Assembly (NCBI RefSeq): GCF_009708175.1
Contig: NZ_WMBB01000005.1
Span: 434,001 to 498,000, forward strand
Length of the DNA stretch: 64,000 bases
Direction of reading: 5' to 3'
From: Nocardia aurantiaca
GTDB lineage: Bacteria > Actinomycetota > Actinomycetes > Mycobacteriales > Mycobacteriaceae
The notes below the pieces were generated by a model. It was not told where the DNA came from. It worked only from the letters and a program-made list of their open reading frames with translations, and did not search any database. This document shows positions 26,244 through 34,930 of this stretch, one piece after another. The number at the start of each line of letters is the position of its first letter. Position 1 is the stretch's first letter. The position numbers and the translations under genes were made by a program.

Positions 26244-26377
26244 TCGACGAGTCTATTGCCGGGCGTGTGATCGATCATCGATCCCGGCGGCACACATGTC
26301 CGCTGTCGTTGCGTCGGTTCGCCGACGCGTGGGCGATCTCGTTCATGGCGGCCGCGGCCCTGGTCGCCCCGGCGGGG

Positions 26378-27424
26378 TCAGGATTTGCGGATGCTGGCGA
26401 TGATCTGTTCGGCCTGGCCGGCGGCGAGTTCGCCCTGAGTGCCGCGGTCGGCCAGGATGGCCAGGACCAGCAGGGCGTTGTTGGGGCCGGAGAAGGCGAA
26501 GGCGTAGACCGAGTAGGCGGTTGTGGTGCAGCCGGGGGCGGAGGGTTTCCAGTCGCCGGACGCTTCGACCCGCTGGCCGGTGAGGCCGCTCGTGGTGGTG
26601 ACCGCGATCGGCGCGCCCGGGTTGCCGCCGGTCGCGTCCGAATAGCCGCCCTCCGCGGAGATTTTCGCCACCTTGGTTGCCGCGGCGGCGGGATCGCTGC
26701 CGTCGGCGCGGGTGACGAAGGCGAGGGTCCGGTACGCCGAACCCGCACAGTAGTCGTCGCCCTCGGTGGCTTTGCCGTGTCCGATGACGGAGCCGTCCGC
26801 GCCGGTCTGAACGGTGATGTCGGTCGGATCGGCGATCGTCCACCCGGTGGGCACGTCGTAGCTGATGCCCAGCGTGGGCGCGACCACGGTGGTGCCGCCG
26901 GGTTCGGGGGAGCCCGACTTCGACGGCCCGGTGGCGGACGGGTGGCCCGGGGCGGAGTCCGCGGTGGTACTGGGCACGGCGGTCGCGCTGTCGGAGGAGC
27001 CGCGGGTCAGCGCGTAGGCCGCGATACCGCCGCCGACCAGCACGATCACCGCCGCCACGGCGGCGAGGATCAGCGAGATGCGAGTGGGGCCGCCGCCGCC
27101 CGGCGCGGGCGGCTGTCCGTACCCCGGAATCGGTTGCTGCCCTGTGTAATTCGGCATCGGCTGCTGGCCGGTGACATACTGCGCGGGAGTGGGCTGGTAT
27201 CCGAAGGGCTGCTGCGGTGCGTACGGCGGGTACTCGGTCGGCTGCTGCGCGTCACCCGCGGAGTGACCCCAGCCCTGGTGTTCCACATCCGGATAGCCCC
27301 AGCCCTGCTGCGCGGGCTCGCTGTACGCGGGCTGCTGATACGGGGCCCGCGGCGAATACCCGCCCGGCGCACCGGGTGTCGCGGGACCGTAGAGGTTCGC
27401 CCAGTGATCGTTGTCGTCGGTCAC
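26378..27424 (-). CDS. Hypothetical membrane-anchored protein with Pro/Gln/Tyr-rich cytosolic part
   Basis: This 348-residue protein starts with GTG 27424. Residues 1 to about 112 are rich in Pro, Gln, Gly and Tyr with repeated QQP and GYxQP units. A single membrane helix follows (ISLILAAVAAVIVLVGGGIA), then a Ser/Thr/Pro/Gly linker, and an external domain of about 160 residues (LGISYDVPTGWTIADPTD through EQIIASIRKS) with two Cys. This layout is common for actinobacterial envelope proteins. No function is recognised. Confidence 0.8.
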   Translation of the reverse strand: MTDDNDHWANLYGPATPGAPGGYSPRAPYQQPAYSEPAQQGWGYPDVEHQGWGHSAGDAQQPTEYPPYAPQQPFGYQPTPAQYVTGQQPMPNYTGQQPIPGYGQPPAPGGGGPTRISLILAAVAAVIVLVGGGIAAYALTRGSSDSATAVPSTTADSAPGHPSATGPSKSGSPEPGGTTVVAPTLGISYDVPTGWTIADPTDITVQTGADGSVIGHGKATEGDDYCAGSAYRTLAFVTRADGSDPAAAATKVAKISAEGGYSDATGGNPGAPIAVTTTSGLTGQRVEASGDWKPSAPGCTTTAYSVYAFAFSGPNNALLVLAILADRGTQGELAAGQAEQIIASIRKS

Positions 27425-27484
27425 GCGTTGTCACCCCTCCGGCCGCGCCGAGCACGTGTCGGGGCATACCCTATCGGGTGCGTC

Positions 27485-27670
27485 CTAGCCGTGTGCGGCG
27501 GCCGCGTCGGGGTCGGAGTGCGGCTGGGCGGGGCTCGCGGCCGGGGACACCCGGATCACTCCGGCGTCCAGATCGAGGCTGACCCGCGGCCGGTGCCCCT
27601 CGCCGCCGCTGTCCTCGCTGCCCTCGTCTTCCAGCTTCTTGCCGGGGAACAGTTCGCCTATGACACCCAC
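27485..27670 (-). CDS. Small conserved-looking hypothetical protein
   Basis: The frame codes for 61 residues starting MGVIGELFPGKKLEDEGSED. The N-terminal part resembles short actinobacterial proteins of unknown function, and it stands in the same direction between two minus-strand genes. It has no membrane segment. The acidic tail is low in complexity, so it could also be a chance frame. Confidence 0.5.
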   Translation of the reverse strand: MGVIGELFPGKKLEDEGSEDSGGEGHRPRVSLDLDAGVIRVSPAASPAQPHSDPDAAAAHG

Positions 27671-27686
27671 GAATCCACCCTAGCCC

Positions 27687-28115
27687 TCACATCCGGTGGT
27701 AATGCGGACCGCGATAGCCGCCGCGGTACCCGTAGCCGCGCCGCCCCCGCGCGAACACGAAGAACAGCACCGGGAACAGGAAGAACGGGAAGAAGTGGGT
27801 GGCCACCGCGAACACGATCGCGAAGACCAGCACGATGCCCACGCCGAACGGGACCAGCGTCAGCGTGCGCTGCGGGCCGGTCGCCGGGGTGAGCTGCGGC
27901 GCCGGCGGCTGCGGCCGGGGCAGGTCGCCGAAGAGGGCGGCCAGTTCGCCCGCGGTTTTGGCGGCATAGGCGCGGCCCACCCGGTCGTCGTATTCGGCGA
28001 CGTCGAGGCGGCCGGCCGCGAAATGCTCGCCCAGCGCCGCGGCCGCCTGCTCGCGTTCCGCGGTGCCGACGCGGACGGTGGGCGGTCCGTAGACCGCCGG
28101 GTCGAAATCGGTCAT
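27687..28115 (-). CDS. DUF1707 domain membrane protein
   Basis: The first ~55 residues are a DUF1707 domain (VRVGTAEREQAAAALGEHFA, GRLDVAEYDDRVGRAYAAKT, LAALFGDLP). A Pro/Gln linker and two adjacent hydrophobic helices follow (TLVPFGVGIVLVFAIVFAVA and FFPFFLFPVLFFVFA), with an Arg/Gly/Tyr-rich tail. Total length is 142 residues. Such proteins are usually membrane-associated; their function is not known. Confidence 0.85.
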   Translation of the reverse strand: MTDFDPAVYGPPTVRVGTAEREQAAAALGEHFAAGRLDVAEYDDRVGRAYAAKTAGELAALFGDLPRPQPPAPQLTPATGPQRTLTLVPFGVGIVLVFAIVFAVATHFFPFFLFPVLFFVFARGRRGYGYRGGYRGPHYHRM

Positions 28116-28208
28116 GACATCCGCCTCATGGGAGGGAAGGAATCTCGTTGTCCGCCAGCGTAGGCGCGTTCGCGGCGACGCGCCTGCACACGATGGCGTA
28201 ATCCGGGG

Positions 28209-29135
28209 CTACGCCTGCTCACGTACGTCCGCCGCGCGCTGTTCGACGGCCAGCCCGGCGAATTCGGCGACCTTGGGATGATCGGTGTCGGCCCGCCACA
28301 CCAGCCGGATCCGTGCCTCGGGCAGTCCGGTGAGCGGGACGAACGCCACCTCAGGATGGGTGAAGTAGGTGGGCATGGCGGTGGTGGTCGCGAAGACCGC
28401 GTCGTTGTGGGCTACCGCGGTGAGCATCTCGGGTTCGGTGCGTGCGGGCGCGACCCGCGCAATCGGGCGTCCCGCCGGGGTGGTGGCGGGCGGCCAGAAG
28501 CTGCGCGCGAATTCGGGCGCGACATCCGGATGCGGTCCGATCACGCGCAGGTCGGCCAAATCCTCGACATCGATGTGCTCGCGGGTGGACCACGGATGGC
28601 TGCGGGCGATGGCCAGCAACCGCGGGAACACGCCCACCTCGGGGCCGACGGTCAGGCCGAGTTGCTCGATCGGGGCCAGGCAGATCTGGATGTCCACCTC
28701 TCCGCGCCGCAGCGGTCCGAAGATGTCGGTCCACGCGAGCTGCGTCAGCGTGATTGGACATTCCGGATGCCGCGCCCGGAACCCGGCCAGCGCCCCATCC
28801 AGGGTGGAAGCGTAGGGCCCGAGGAAGCCGATGCGCAGTCCCCGTGCGGCGGTGCGGGTTTCGGCGAAGGCGCGCTGCAGATCCTGGAAGGCGGGTCGCG
28901 CGCGGGCCAGCAGATGCTCGCCCAGCGGATTGAGGGTGACCCGGCGGCTGGTGCGCTCCACCAGGCGTCGGCCGATGCGGCGCTCCAGGCTGCGGATCAG
29001 CTGGCTCACCCGGGGCTGGGACAGTCCGAGGCGGTCGGCGGTCCGGCCGAAGTGCAGCTCTTCGGCGAGGACGACGAAGGCTTCCAGTTCGGCCGGGTCG
29101 ACGCGGTTTTCGCGGGGCGAGTCTTCGATCAGCAT
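28209..29135 (-). CDS. LysR-family transcriptional regulator
   Basis: The 308-residue protein has the LysR helix-turn-helix near residues 16-75 (LEAFVVLAEELHFGRTADRL, GLSQPRVSQLIRSLERRIG, RTSRRVTLNPLGE). A two-lobe effector domain follows. It is divergent from ubiX-ubiD with 64 bp between the start codons, the standard layout for a LysR regulator and its target, so it probably activates the decarboxylase genes in response to an aromatic acid. Confidence 0.92.
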   Translation of the reverse strand: MLIEDSPRENRVDPAELEAFVVLAEELHFGRTADRLGLSQPRVSQLIRSLERRIGRRLVERTSRRVTLNPLGEHLLARARPAFQDLQRAFAETRTAARGLRIGFLGPYASTLDGALAGFRARHPECPITLTQLAWTDIFGPLRRGEVDIQICLAPIEQLGLTVGPEVGVFPRLLAIARSHPWSTREHIDVEDLADLRVIGPHPDVAPEFARSFWPPATTPAGRPIARVAPARTEPEMLTAVAHNDAVFATTTAMPTYFTHPEVAFVPLTGLPEARIRLVWRADTDHPKVAEFAGLAVEQRAADVREQA

Positions 29136-29140
29136 TTCTT

Positions 29141-29168
29141 ATCAATCTTCGCGGATTTCGGCGTTGAT
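29141..29168. promoter_or_regulatory. Possible LysR operator, spaced inverted repeat
   Basis: ATCAA (29141-29145) and TTGAT (29164-29168) form a spaced inverted repeat in the short divergent gap between the LysR gene and ubiX. The arms are only 5 bp, so this is a weak candidate. Confidence 0.35.
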
Positions 29169-29199
29169 GGCCATCCGATGGCTGACCGATGCTGGTGCG

Positions 29200-29766
29200 G
29201 TGAGCGGAACACGGCGACTTGTAGTGGGGATCAGCGGGGCAACCGGAATCGCGTACGGGATCCGGGTGCTGGAGCTGGCCCGCAAGGCCGGCGTGGAAAC
29301 GCATCTGGTGGTGACCCCGGCCGGGCAGCAGACCCGGGCCTTTGAAACAGCGCTGAGCGCAGCCGATCTGGCGGCCACGGCCGATGTCGTCTACCGGCCC
29401 GCCGATATCGGCGCGGCCATCGCGTCGGGTTCGTTCCGGACCATCGGAATGATCGTGGCCCCCTGCTCGATTCGCACCCTGTCCGCGGTCGCCTACGCCA
29501 ATAACGACAATCTGCTCACCCGTGCGGCGGATGTGACGCTGAAGGAGCGTCGCCGCCTGGTGCTGATGGTGCGTGAGACCCCGCTCACCCTGGCGCATCT
29601 GCGCGCCATGACGGCGGTCACCGAGATGGGCGGCATCGTCATGCCGCCGGTGCCCGCCTTCTACCTGAATCCGGAATCGGTCGCCGACATCGTCGACCAC
29701 ACCGCCGGACGCGCCCTGGACCTGTTGGGCATCGACGTGCCCGACCTGCCCCGCTGGGGCGAATAG
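29200..29766 (+). CDS. UbiX-family flavin prenyltransferase
   Basis: The 188-residue enzyme joins dimethylallyl phosphate to FMN to make prenylated FMN. It begins RRLVVGISGATGIAYGIRVL, with the FMN-binding GISGATG loop, and has VAPCSIRTLSAVAYANNDNL, in which the usual MKT-type segment is IRT. RRLVLMVRETPLTLAHLRAM with the RETPL signature and MPPVPAFYLNPESV follow. GTG 29200 gives the family's usual short N-terminus; ATG 29167 is possible. UbiD follows 37 bp later in the same operon. Confidence 0.9.
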   Translation: MSGTRRLVVGISGATGIAYGIRVLELARKAGVETHLVVTPAGQQTRAFETALSAADLAATADVVYRPADIGAAIASGSFRTIGMIVAPCSIRTLSAVAYANNDNLLTRAADVTLKERRRLVLMVRETPLTLAHLRAMTAVTEMGGIVMPPVPAFYLNPESVADIVDHTAGRALDLLGIDVPDLPRWGE

Positions 29767-29803
29767 CCGACAACGCCGAACAACCACGCGAAGGAAAACC
29801 CCT

Positions 29804-31291
29804 GTGCCGCATTTGAAGAGCCTGCGCGAGTTCATCGAGGCGCTCGACGCCCTCGGCGAAGTCCAACACATCGACACCGAGGTCGATTGGAATCTGGAGA
29901 TCGGCGCGATCATTCGTCGCTCCTACGATCTGAAGGCCCCCGCGCCGCTGTTCAGCAGGATCACCGGTTACGCGGACAGCGGATTCCGTGTGCTCGGCGC
30001 GCCCGGCGGACTGTCCGGGCCCGCGCACCCGCTGGCGCGAATCGCCTTGGCGCTCGGCCTGTCCGCGGGCGCGCCCGGGCAGGAGATCGTCGAGACCATC
30101 GTCGCGGCCCGCCGCAAGCCCGGCATTCCGCCGGTGCAGGTGGACGCGGAGACCGCGCCGTGCAAGCAGAACATCGTGCGCGGTGACGACATCGATCTGC
30201 TGGCCTTCCCGACGCCGCTGATCCACGGCAACGACGGCGGCCGCTACATCCAGACCTACGGCATGAACATCGCCAGGACCCCCGACGGCTCGTGGACCAA
30301 CTGGTCGATCAATCGCATGATGATCGCGAGCCGGAACACCTTGGCCTGCCTCATTCCCGGGCCGCAGCACCTGGGCATCATCCGCGCGAAGTGGGCCGAG
30401 GAGGGCAAGCCCATGCCCATCGCGCTCGCGCTGGGCGTCGAACCCGGCCTGCCGTTCGTGGGCGCCATGCCGCTGCCCGAGGGCGCGGACGAATCCCATT
30501 TCCTGGGCGCGCTGTATGGCGAGGGCATCGAGGTGGTGCCCGCCGAGACCGTCGACATCATGGTTCCCGCCACCGCCGAGATCGTGATCGAGGGTCACAT
30601 CGCCTTCGACGAGACGGTGATGGAGGGCCCGATGAACGAATACCCGGGCTACAAGGCGGTCGAAGCCTCGGCCAAACCGGTCTTCCACGTCTCCGCCATC
30701 ACCTACCGCGACGGCGCGATCCTGCCCGTGGTGGCCGCGGGCCCGCCGGTGGAGGAGGACCACACCGCGACCGGCACCATGCACGCCGCCGAAATCCTGT
30801 ACCAGCTGCGCGAATCCGGGCTGCCGGTCGCCTCGGCCTGGTTCTCCTACGAGTCGGCGCTGCACTGGCTGATCGTGGCGGCCGACTCCGACTGGCACGA
30901 CAAGCTGCCGGTGTCCTCGGGAGAGTTCGCCGGGCGCGTCGGCGAAGTGGTCTTCGCGGGCAAGGCCGGTTTCGGCGTTCCCAAGGTGCTGCTGGTCGAG
31001 AACGACATCGACATCACCAATGTGAACGAGGTGGTGTGGGCGTTCGCGACCCGGGCCCATCCCGAGCATGGTGAGGTTCATTTCCCGGCCGAGTTGACCG
31101 CGGCGCTGTCGGTGTATCTGTCCGAGGTGGAACAGCACTCGTATCGGGCGGGCAAGGTCATCTACAACTGCCTGCTGGCCGACCTGTTCGACGAGACCCA
31201 GCGTCCGATCAAGGGCAGCTTCGAGAACGGCTGGCCCGCCGAGGTCCAGCAGCGCGTTCTCGACCGCTGGCACGACTACGGCTACCGCTGA
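29804..31291 (+). CDS. UbiD-family prenylated-FMN decarboxylase
   Basis: This 495-residue enzyme probably removes CO2 from an aromatic or unsaturated acid. It starts GTG 29804 (MPHLKSLREFIEALDALGEV). Family features are INRMMI-type NWSINRMMIASRNTLACLI, the cofactor/metal segment VIEGHIAFDETVMEGPMNEY with the conserved EGP, and FGVPKVLLVENDIDITNVNE near the C-terminus. ubiX directly upstream supplies the cofactor. The third small VdcD-type subunit of hydroxyarylic acid decarboxylases is absent, so the substrate class stays open. Confidence 0.9.
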   Translation: MPHLKSLREFIEALDALGEVQHIDTEVDWNLEIGAIIRRSYDLKAPAPLFSRITGYADSGFRVLGAPGGLSGPAHPLARIALALGLSAGAPGQEIVETIVAARRKPGIPPVQVDAETAPCKQNIVRGDDIDLLAFPTPLIHGNDGGRYIQTYGMNIARTPDGSWTNWSINRMMIASRNTLACLIPGPQHLGIIRAKWAEEGKPMPIALALGVEPGLPFVGAMPLPEGADESHFLGALYGEGIEVVPAETVDIMVPATAEIVIEGHIAFDETVMEGPMNEYPGYKAVEASAKPVFHVSAITYRDGAILPVVAAGPPVEEDHTATGTMHAAEILYQLRESGLPVASAWFSYESALHWLIVAADSDWHDKLPVSSGEFAGRVGEVVFAGKAGFGVPKVLLVENDIDITNVNEVVWAFATRAHPEHGEVHFPAELTAALSVYLSEVEQHSYRAGKVIYNCLLADLFDETQRPIKGSFENGWPAEVQQRVLDRWHDYGYR

Positions 31292-31361
31292 GCCGCACCG
31301 GAGGACTCGCGGCGGGGCACTCCCGGACTTCCCGCCGCGCTGTCCAGCGGCCGGCAGCCTA

Positions 31362-31826
31362 CACCGCCTCGTTCCTGGCCGGCTCACGCCTGGCGAATCG
31401 GCTGCAACTCCGGCGGATTCGGGCAAATCGGTCAGCCGCGTCGGTGCCCTCGACCAGCGAGTCCGCCGCGATGGCTCCGCATTGATCATCGGATCGCGCG
31501 GCCGGTGTGTCGTGGGGGTCCGGGCTGATTCGAAGAACGGCCCCCGGAGGGCCCCGCATCGATGCGCGCCGCCACCTTCACCCGGCCGCGATCGCCAGGG
31601 TCGGCGCATACGTGAACGGTGTGGAGATCGACTGAATCGTGAAGGCGGCGTCCAGGTCTTCGCCGCCGTAGCTCCGCTCGTCCGCGGTTGCCGGGCAGAT
31701 GCCGACCGAATCGGGTTGCACCGCCGCCAGTTCCGGAATGCGGCCGCCGCGTTCCCGACGCGTCGGCCCGGCACAGCTCGTACACTTCGTCGATGATGCG
31801 GGCCACGACGTCGCGGAGGTGACCAC
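31362..31826 (-). pseudogene. Decayed glutaminase (glsA-like) N-terminal remnant
   Basis: Reading the minus strand and allowing frameshifts gives the first ~140 residues of a serine-dependent glutaminase. The order is VVARIIDEVYELCRADASGT, then in another frame RIPELAAVQPDSVGIC and DAAFTIQSISTPFTYAPTLA, then DRGRVKVAARIDAGPSG, then GAIAADSLVEGTDAADRFAR. At least three frame changes are needed. The catalytic Ser-x-x-Lys of the family (usually SISK) reads SIST, so the general base is also lost. The C-terminal half is missing and no intact start or full frame exists. Confidence 0.8.
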
Positions 31827-31971
31827 CGGGCCACTGTAACCGGCGTACTGTGTGTGGAGCCTCACATCTGTTGCGGATGTCGCAGGTGGCGTTTCGTTCC
31901 TGGCATCGGGGGCCGGAAAGGGCTCCGTAGACTGTTGCAAACACAGGAGACATCCGGAGGGAGCAATAGCC

Positions 31972-33918
31972 GTGGGAGTGCTTTCCCGGGTCGACACGCC
32001 CGAGGACCTGCGCCGGCTGTCGGTACCGGAGCTGCATGAGCTGGCCGAGGAGATTCGCGAGTTCCTGGTGCGGAAGGTCGCCGTCACCGGCGGGCACCTG
32101 GGGCCGAATCTCGGCGTCGTGGAGCTGACCATCGCGTTGCACCGGGTCTTCGACTCGCCGGCCGACCCGATCATCTTCGATACCGGGCATCAGGCCTACG
32201 TGCACAAGATCCTCACCGGCCGCAAGGACGGGTTCGACAGGCTGCGCAAAGAGGGTGGCCTGTCGGGATATCCGTCGCGGGCCGAGAGCGCCCACGACTG
32301 GGTGGAGTCCTCGCACGCCTCGGCGTCGCTGTCCTACGCCGACGGGCTCGCCAAGGCGTTCGCGCTGACGCGGCAGAAGCGGCACGTGATCGCGGTCGTC
32401 GGCGACGGCGCGTTGACCGGCGGCATGTGCTGGGAGGCGTTGAACAATATCGCCGCCGGGCCGGATCGCTCGGTCATCGTGGTGGTCAATGACAATGGAC
32501 GCTCCTACGCGCCGACCATCGGCGGCCTGGCCGAGCGGCTCGCCGGACTGCGCACCCAGCCCGCCTACGAGCACGCGCTCGACGCCACCAAGCGGATCGT
32601 CCAGAGCATTCCGCGTGTGGGGGATTCGGCGTATTCGATGCTGCACGCCATCAAGACCGGGATCAAGGACGCGGTCGCACCGCAGGAACTGTTCAGCGAT
32701 CTCGGCCTGAAGTACGTGGGCCCGGTCGACGGGCACGATCAGGTGCAGCTCGAGGCCGCGCTCAAGCGGGCCAAGGACTTCGGCGGCCCGGTCATCGTGC
32801 ACGCGGTGACGCAGAAGGGGCGCGGCTACAAACCGGCCGTGGATCATGAAGCCGACCAGATGCATTCGATCGGCGTGATCGATCCCGAGACCGGCGAACC
32901 GCTGGCCGGATCCTCCGGAGTCAGCTGGACCTCGGTATTCTCCAAGGAACTCATCGCCCAGGCCGAGCAGCGCGACGACATTGTGGCGATCACCGCCGCG
33001 ATGCCCGGGCCGACCGGTCTGACGCCGTTCGGCAATCGCTTCCCGGACCGCATGTTCGATGTCGGCATCGCCGAACAGCACGCCATGACCTCCGCCGCCG
33101 GCATGGCCCTGGGCGGCCTGCACCCAGTGGTCGCCATCTACTCCACCTTCCTCAACCGGGCCTTCGACCAGCTGCTCATGGACGTGGCGCTGCTCGAGCT
33201 CCCGGTGACGCTGGTGCTCGACCGCGCGGGCATCACCGGCGATGACGGCGCCTCGCACAACGGCATGTGGGACCTGTCGGTGCTCGGCATCGTCCCCGGC
33301 ATTCGGGTCGCCGCCCCCCGCGATGCCGCCCGTCTGCGGGAGGAATTGGGGGAGGCCCTGCAGATCAGCGACGGCCCCACCGCCATTCGCTTCCCCAAGG
33401 GTCCTGCCATCGAGGAGATTCCGGCGGTGGAACGCTTCGAGGGCGTGGACGTGCTGCGCCTGCCCGATGTGAAAGACGCTGCCGCGTACTCGGTGCGCGC
33501 CGATGTGCTGCTGGTCGCGGTCGGGCCCTTCGCCGAACTGGCCCTCAAGGTCGCGGATCTGCTGGACGCCGAAGGCGTGTCGGTGACCGTGGTCGACCCG
33601 CGCTGGGTGCTTCCGGTGTCCGACACCGTCGTGAAGCTGGCCGAGAACCACCGTTTGGTGGTCACCCTCGAGGACAGCGGCCTGCACGGCGGCATCGGTT
33701 CCACCGTCTCCGCCCGGCTCCGCAGCTCGGGCGTCGACGTCCCCACCCGTGATCTCGGCGTCCCGCAGCACTTCCTGGACCATTCCAGTCGCGCGAAGAT
33801 CCACCAGGACCTCGGCCTCACCCCGGGCGAGGTGGCCCAGCGCGTCCACGTCTGGCTCGGCGCCGCGGACACGTCCGGCAGCGAGATCGAGCAGGCTCTG
33901 CTCCCGGCGGCCGAGTAG
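31972..33918 (+). CDS. dxs: 1-deoxy-D-xylulose-5-phosphate synthase
   Basis: The 648-residue thiamine-diphosphate enzyme condenses pyruvate and glyceraldehyde 3-phosphate in the first step of the non-mevalonate isoprenoid pathway. GTG 31972 follows GGAGGGA by 9 bases and gives [20 protein letters not shown]. The cofactor motif is [20 protein letters not shown], and the transketolase pyrimidine region has [21 protein letters not shown]-terminal [18 protein letters not shown] is also typical. It is a single-gene unit with a strong terminator at 33935. Confidence 0.97.
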   Translation: MGVLSRVDTPEDLRRLSVPELHELAEEIREFLVRKVAVTGGHLGPNLGVVELTIALHRVFDSPADPIIFDTGHQAYVHKILTGRKDGFDRLRKEGGLSGYPSRAESAHDWVESSHASASLSYADGLAKAFALTRQKRHVIAVVGDGALTGGMCWEALNNIAAGPDRSVIVVVNDNGRSYAPTIGGLAERLAGLRTQPAYEHALDATKRIVQSIPRVGDSAYSMLHAIKTGIKDAVAPQELFSDLGLKYVGPVDGHDQVQLEAALKRAKDFGGPVIVHAVTQKGRGYKPAVDHEADQMHSIGVIDPETGEPLAGSSGVSWTSVFSKELIAQAEQRDDIVAITAAMPGPTGLTPFGNRFPDRMFDVGIAEQHAMTSAAGMALGGLHPVVAIYSTFLNRAFDQLLMDVALLELPVTLVLDRAGITGDDGASHNGMWDLSVLGIVPGIRVAAPRDAARLREELGEALQISDGPTAIRFPKGPAIEEIPAVERFEGVDVLRLPDVKDAAAYSVRADVLLVAVGPFAELALKVADLLDAEGVSVTVVDPRWVLPVSDTVVKLAENHRLVVTLEDSGLHGGIGSTVSARLRSSGVDVPTRDLGVPQHFLDHSSRAKIHQDLGLTPGEVAQRVHVWLGAADTSGSEIEQALLPAAE

Positions 33919-33934
33919 CGCCCCTCGAGCCCGG

Positions 33935-33972
33935 AACGGGCCCGCGATCATCCGATCGTGGGCCCGTTTTTC
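33935..33972 (+). terminator. Intrinsic terminator of dxs
   Basis: A 14-bp stem (ACGGGCCCGCGATC pairs with GATCGTGGGCCCGT, one G-T pair) with a 5-6 base loop ends in GTTTTTCT, the best T-tract terminator in the window. It sits 17 bases after the dxs stop. Confidence 0.9.
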
Positions 33973-34002
33973 TGTGCGGAGCTGGGGTTCTCGCGTAGAT
34001 TC

Positions 34003-34016
34003 TGAAACAGGTTACA
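34003..34016. promoter_or_regulatory. KstR-like box upstream of echA
   Basis: TGAAACAGGTTACA matches TnnAACnnGTTnnA, the consensus I recall for the cholesterol-catabolism repressor KstR, at every fixed position. It stands 21 bases before the echA ATG, next to a possible -10 box TAGATT. This is a motif match only. Confidence 0.5.
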
Positions 34017-34036
34017 GTTTCGGGACGGGAGTTCGG

Positions 34037-34840
34037 ATGTCGTTTGTGCTTGTCGAGAAGCCGCGGCCGGGGATCGCGCTGGTGACGTTGAACCGGCCGG
34101 ACCGGATGAACGCCATGGCGTTCGACGTGATGGTGCCACTGCGGGAGACCCTCGAAGGCGTGGCGGCCGACAATGAGGTGCGGGTGGTGGTGCTCACCGG
34201 GGCCGGGCACGGGTTCTGCTCGGGCGCGGATCTGCAGCATGCCGGCAAGGTGCCCGGGGTAGAGGGGTTGACGCGCACCAGCATCGCGCGCCGCTCCATG
34301 GAGCTGCTGAACAATGTGATGCTCACGATCAAGCGGATGCATCAGCCGGTGATCAGCGCCATCAACGGCGCGGCCATCGGCGGCGGGTTCTGCCTGGCCA
34401 TGGGGACCGATATCCGAATCGCCTCGGAGGACGCGTATTTCCGCGCCGCGGGCATCAATAACGGCCTGACCTCGGCCGAACTCGGGATCAGCTACACGCT
34501 GCCCCGGGCCATCGGCTCCACCCGAGCGTTCGAGATCATGCTCACCGGCCGTGACGTCGACGCCGCGGAAGCCGAGCGCATCGGCATCGTCTCCCGCGTC
34601 GTCCCCGGCGACAAGCTTCTCGAGGCCGCCTACGACACCGCCGACCAGATCATCCGCTGGAGCCGGGTCGGCGGCGAGCTCACCAAGCGCCTGCTGTGGG
34701 CCGGCCTGGAGGCGGGCAGTTTCGAGTCCCACATGCAGAACGAGGGCATGGCCCAGCTCTACGTCCGCCTCACCACCGAGAACTTCGATGAGGCCATCCG
34801 TGCCCGCCGCGACCGCCGTCCACCCGAATTCCAGGACTGA
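34037..34840 (+). CDS. Enoyl-CoA hydratase/isomerase, EchA15-like
   Basis: The 267-residue crotonase-fold protein hydrates or isomerises a 2-enoyl-CoA. It starts MSFVLVEKPRPGIALVTLNR. The oxyanion and active-site regions are GAGHGFCSGADLQ and PVISAINGAAIGGGFCLAMG. The glutamates at the two catalytic places are not both obvious: one falls at SAELGISY. It corresponds to EchA15 (Rv2679), which lies in the same neighbourhood in M. tuberculosis. A KstR-like box upstream suggests steroid or lipid regulation. Confidence 0.9.
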   Translation: MSFVLVEKPRPGIALVTLNRPDRMNAMAFDVMVPLRETLEGVAADNEVRVVVLTGAGHGFCSGADLQHAGKVPGVEGLTRTSIARRSMELLNNVMLTIKRMHQPVISAINGAAIGGGFCLAMGTDIRIASEDAYFRAAGINNGLTSAELGISYTLPRAIGSTRAFEIMLTGRDVDAAEAERIGIVSRVVPGDKLLEAAYDTADQIIRWSRVGGELTKRLLWAGLEAGSFESHMQNEGMAQLYVRLTTENFDEAIRARRDRRPPEFQD

Positions 34841-34930
34841 GCAGCGCTCACGCCCGCCTCGCCAACTGTGAAATGGGTCCCACTTCAGAAAGCTGGTGTG
34901 GCCCAACGTCCTAGGGCGATACTCCTCGGG

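Noticed and set aside
31486..33951. An 821-codon frame antisense to dxs
   Set aside because: Long antisense frames are expected in such GC-rich coding DNA. Only its last part (31486-31850) has meaning, as pieces of the glutaminase remnant.
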